The position numbers and the translations under genes were made by a program. From Companilactobacillus nuruki (lineage in GTDB: Bacteria > Bacillota > Bacilli > Lactobacillales > Lactobacillaceae): a DNA stretch of 64,000 nucleotides. The notes below the pieces were generated by a model. It saw only the letters and a list, made by a program, of their open reading frames with translations, made no database searches and was not told where the DNA came from. The stretch is from positions 156,802-220,801 of the forward strand of contig NZ_NIPR01000005.1 of NCBI RefSeq assembly GCF_002872255.1, written 5' to 3'. Position 1 is the stretch's first letter. Every line of letters starts with the position of its first letter. Shown piece by piece: positions 63,993-64,000 of this stretch.

Positions 63993-64000
63993 CGCTAATT

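Overview
The window is a low-GC, gene-dense chromosomal segment of a Firmicute of the Lactobacillaceae. Pointers are a BglG/LicT-type antiterminator beside a PTS enzyme IIA gene, a T-box leader, a WxL-domain surface protein, an SH3-NlpC/P60 secreted hydrolase, an Opp peptide transporter, nrdHIEF with NrdR boxes, a YtrA-type GntR/ABC operon and an AgrC/PlnB-type kinase pair. A farciminis/alimentarius-type lactobacillus (Companilactobacillus) is my best guess, by inference only. I see no insertion sequence, prophage, CRISPR array or tRNA. A 5S rRNA gene on the minus strand marks the distal end of an rRNA operon entering from the right edge.

Layout. 1-1.2 kb: end of a beta-glucoside/cellobiose-type PTS operon (EIIA fragment, antiterminator) with promoter, cre-like site, RAT and terminator all legible. 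1.4-6.3 kb: PEPCK-like protein, a secreted unknown protein, CoA-disulfide reductase-rhodanese fusion, prolyl-tRNA editing protein. 6.4-9.7 kb: MacAB-like ABC efflux operon. 9.9-14.6 kb: NhaC-type transporter behind a T-box (specifier probably UAC, Tyr) and a polar amino acid ABC importer. 15-17.7 kb: BceAB-like peptide-antibiotic ABC module with a BceR-type operator but no BceRS in the window. 17.8-22.5 kb: amino acid permease, NrnA-like DHH enzyme, phosphatase, and a MerR regulator next to an SDR gene with a 19-bp-spacer promoter.

22.5-33 kb is the accessory core. It has a GntR regulator with two tandemly duplicated ABC pairs, many small membrane proteins, four small helical proteins resembling bacteriocin immunity proteins, and a tandem pair of peptide-sensing histidine kinases with one LytTR response regulator preceded by 21-bp-spaced direct repeats. 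No bacteriocin or inducing-peptide gene was found. 33-40.2 kb: hflX with a leader ORF and hairpin, then oppABCDF. 41.5-47.4 kb: YagU, a GPH-family symporter, RarA, and an RpiR-regulated sugar-phosphate pair. 47.9-57.6 kb: NlpC/P60 hydrolase, guanylate kinase paralogue, nrdHIEF, OhrR, lectin-WxL adhesin. 57.7-63.4 kb: DUF1634/TauE, hydrolase, MFS transporter behind a structured leader, Mga-type regulator.

The most notable unexplained signal is a family of three intergenic minus-strand elements (about 40.70-40.91, 41.01-41.29 and 47.43-47.72 kb). Each has a conserved promoter-like block, one to six runs of C set in very AT-rich RNA and mostly displayed in hairpin loops, and a Rho-independent terminator. 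Stems of the loops differ in sequence while the loops are conserved, which points to a multicopy small-RNA family with C-rich seeds. Other leads are the pseudoknot-capable leader before the MFS gene, three tandem GC-rich hairpins after bceB, and a kinase pair whose sequence defects look complementary.
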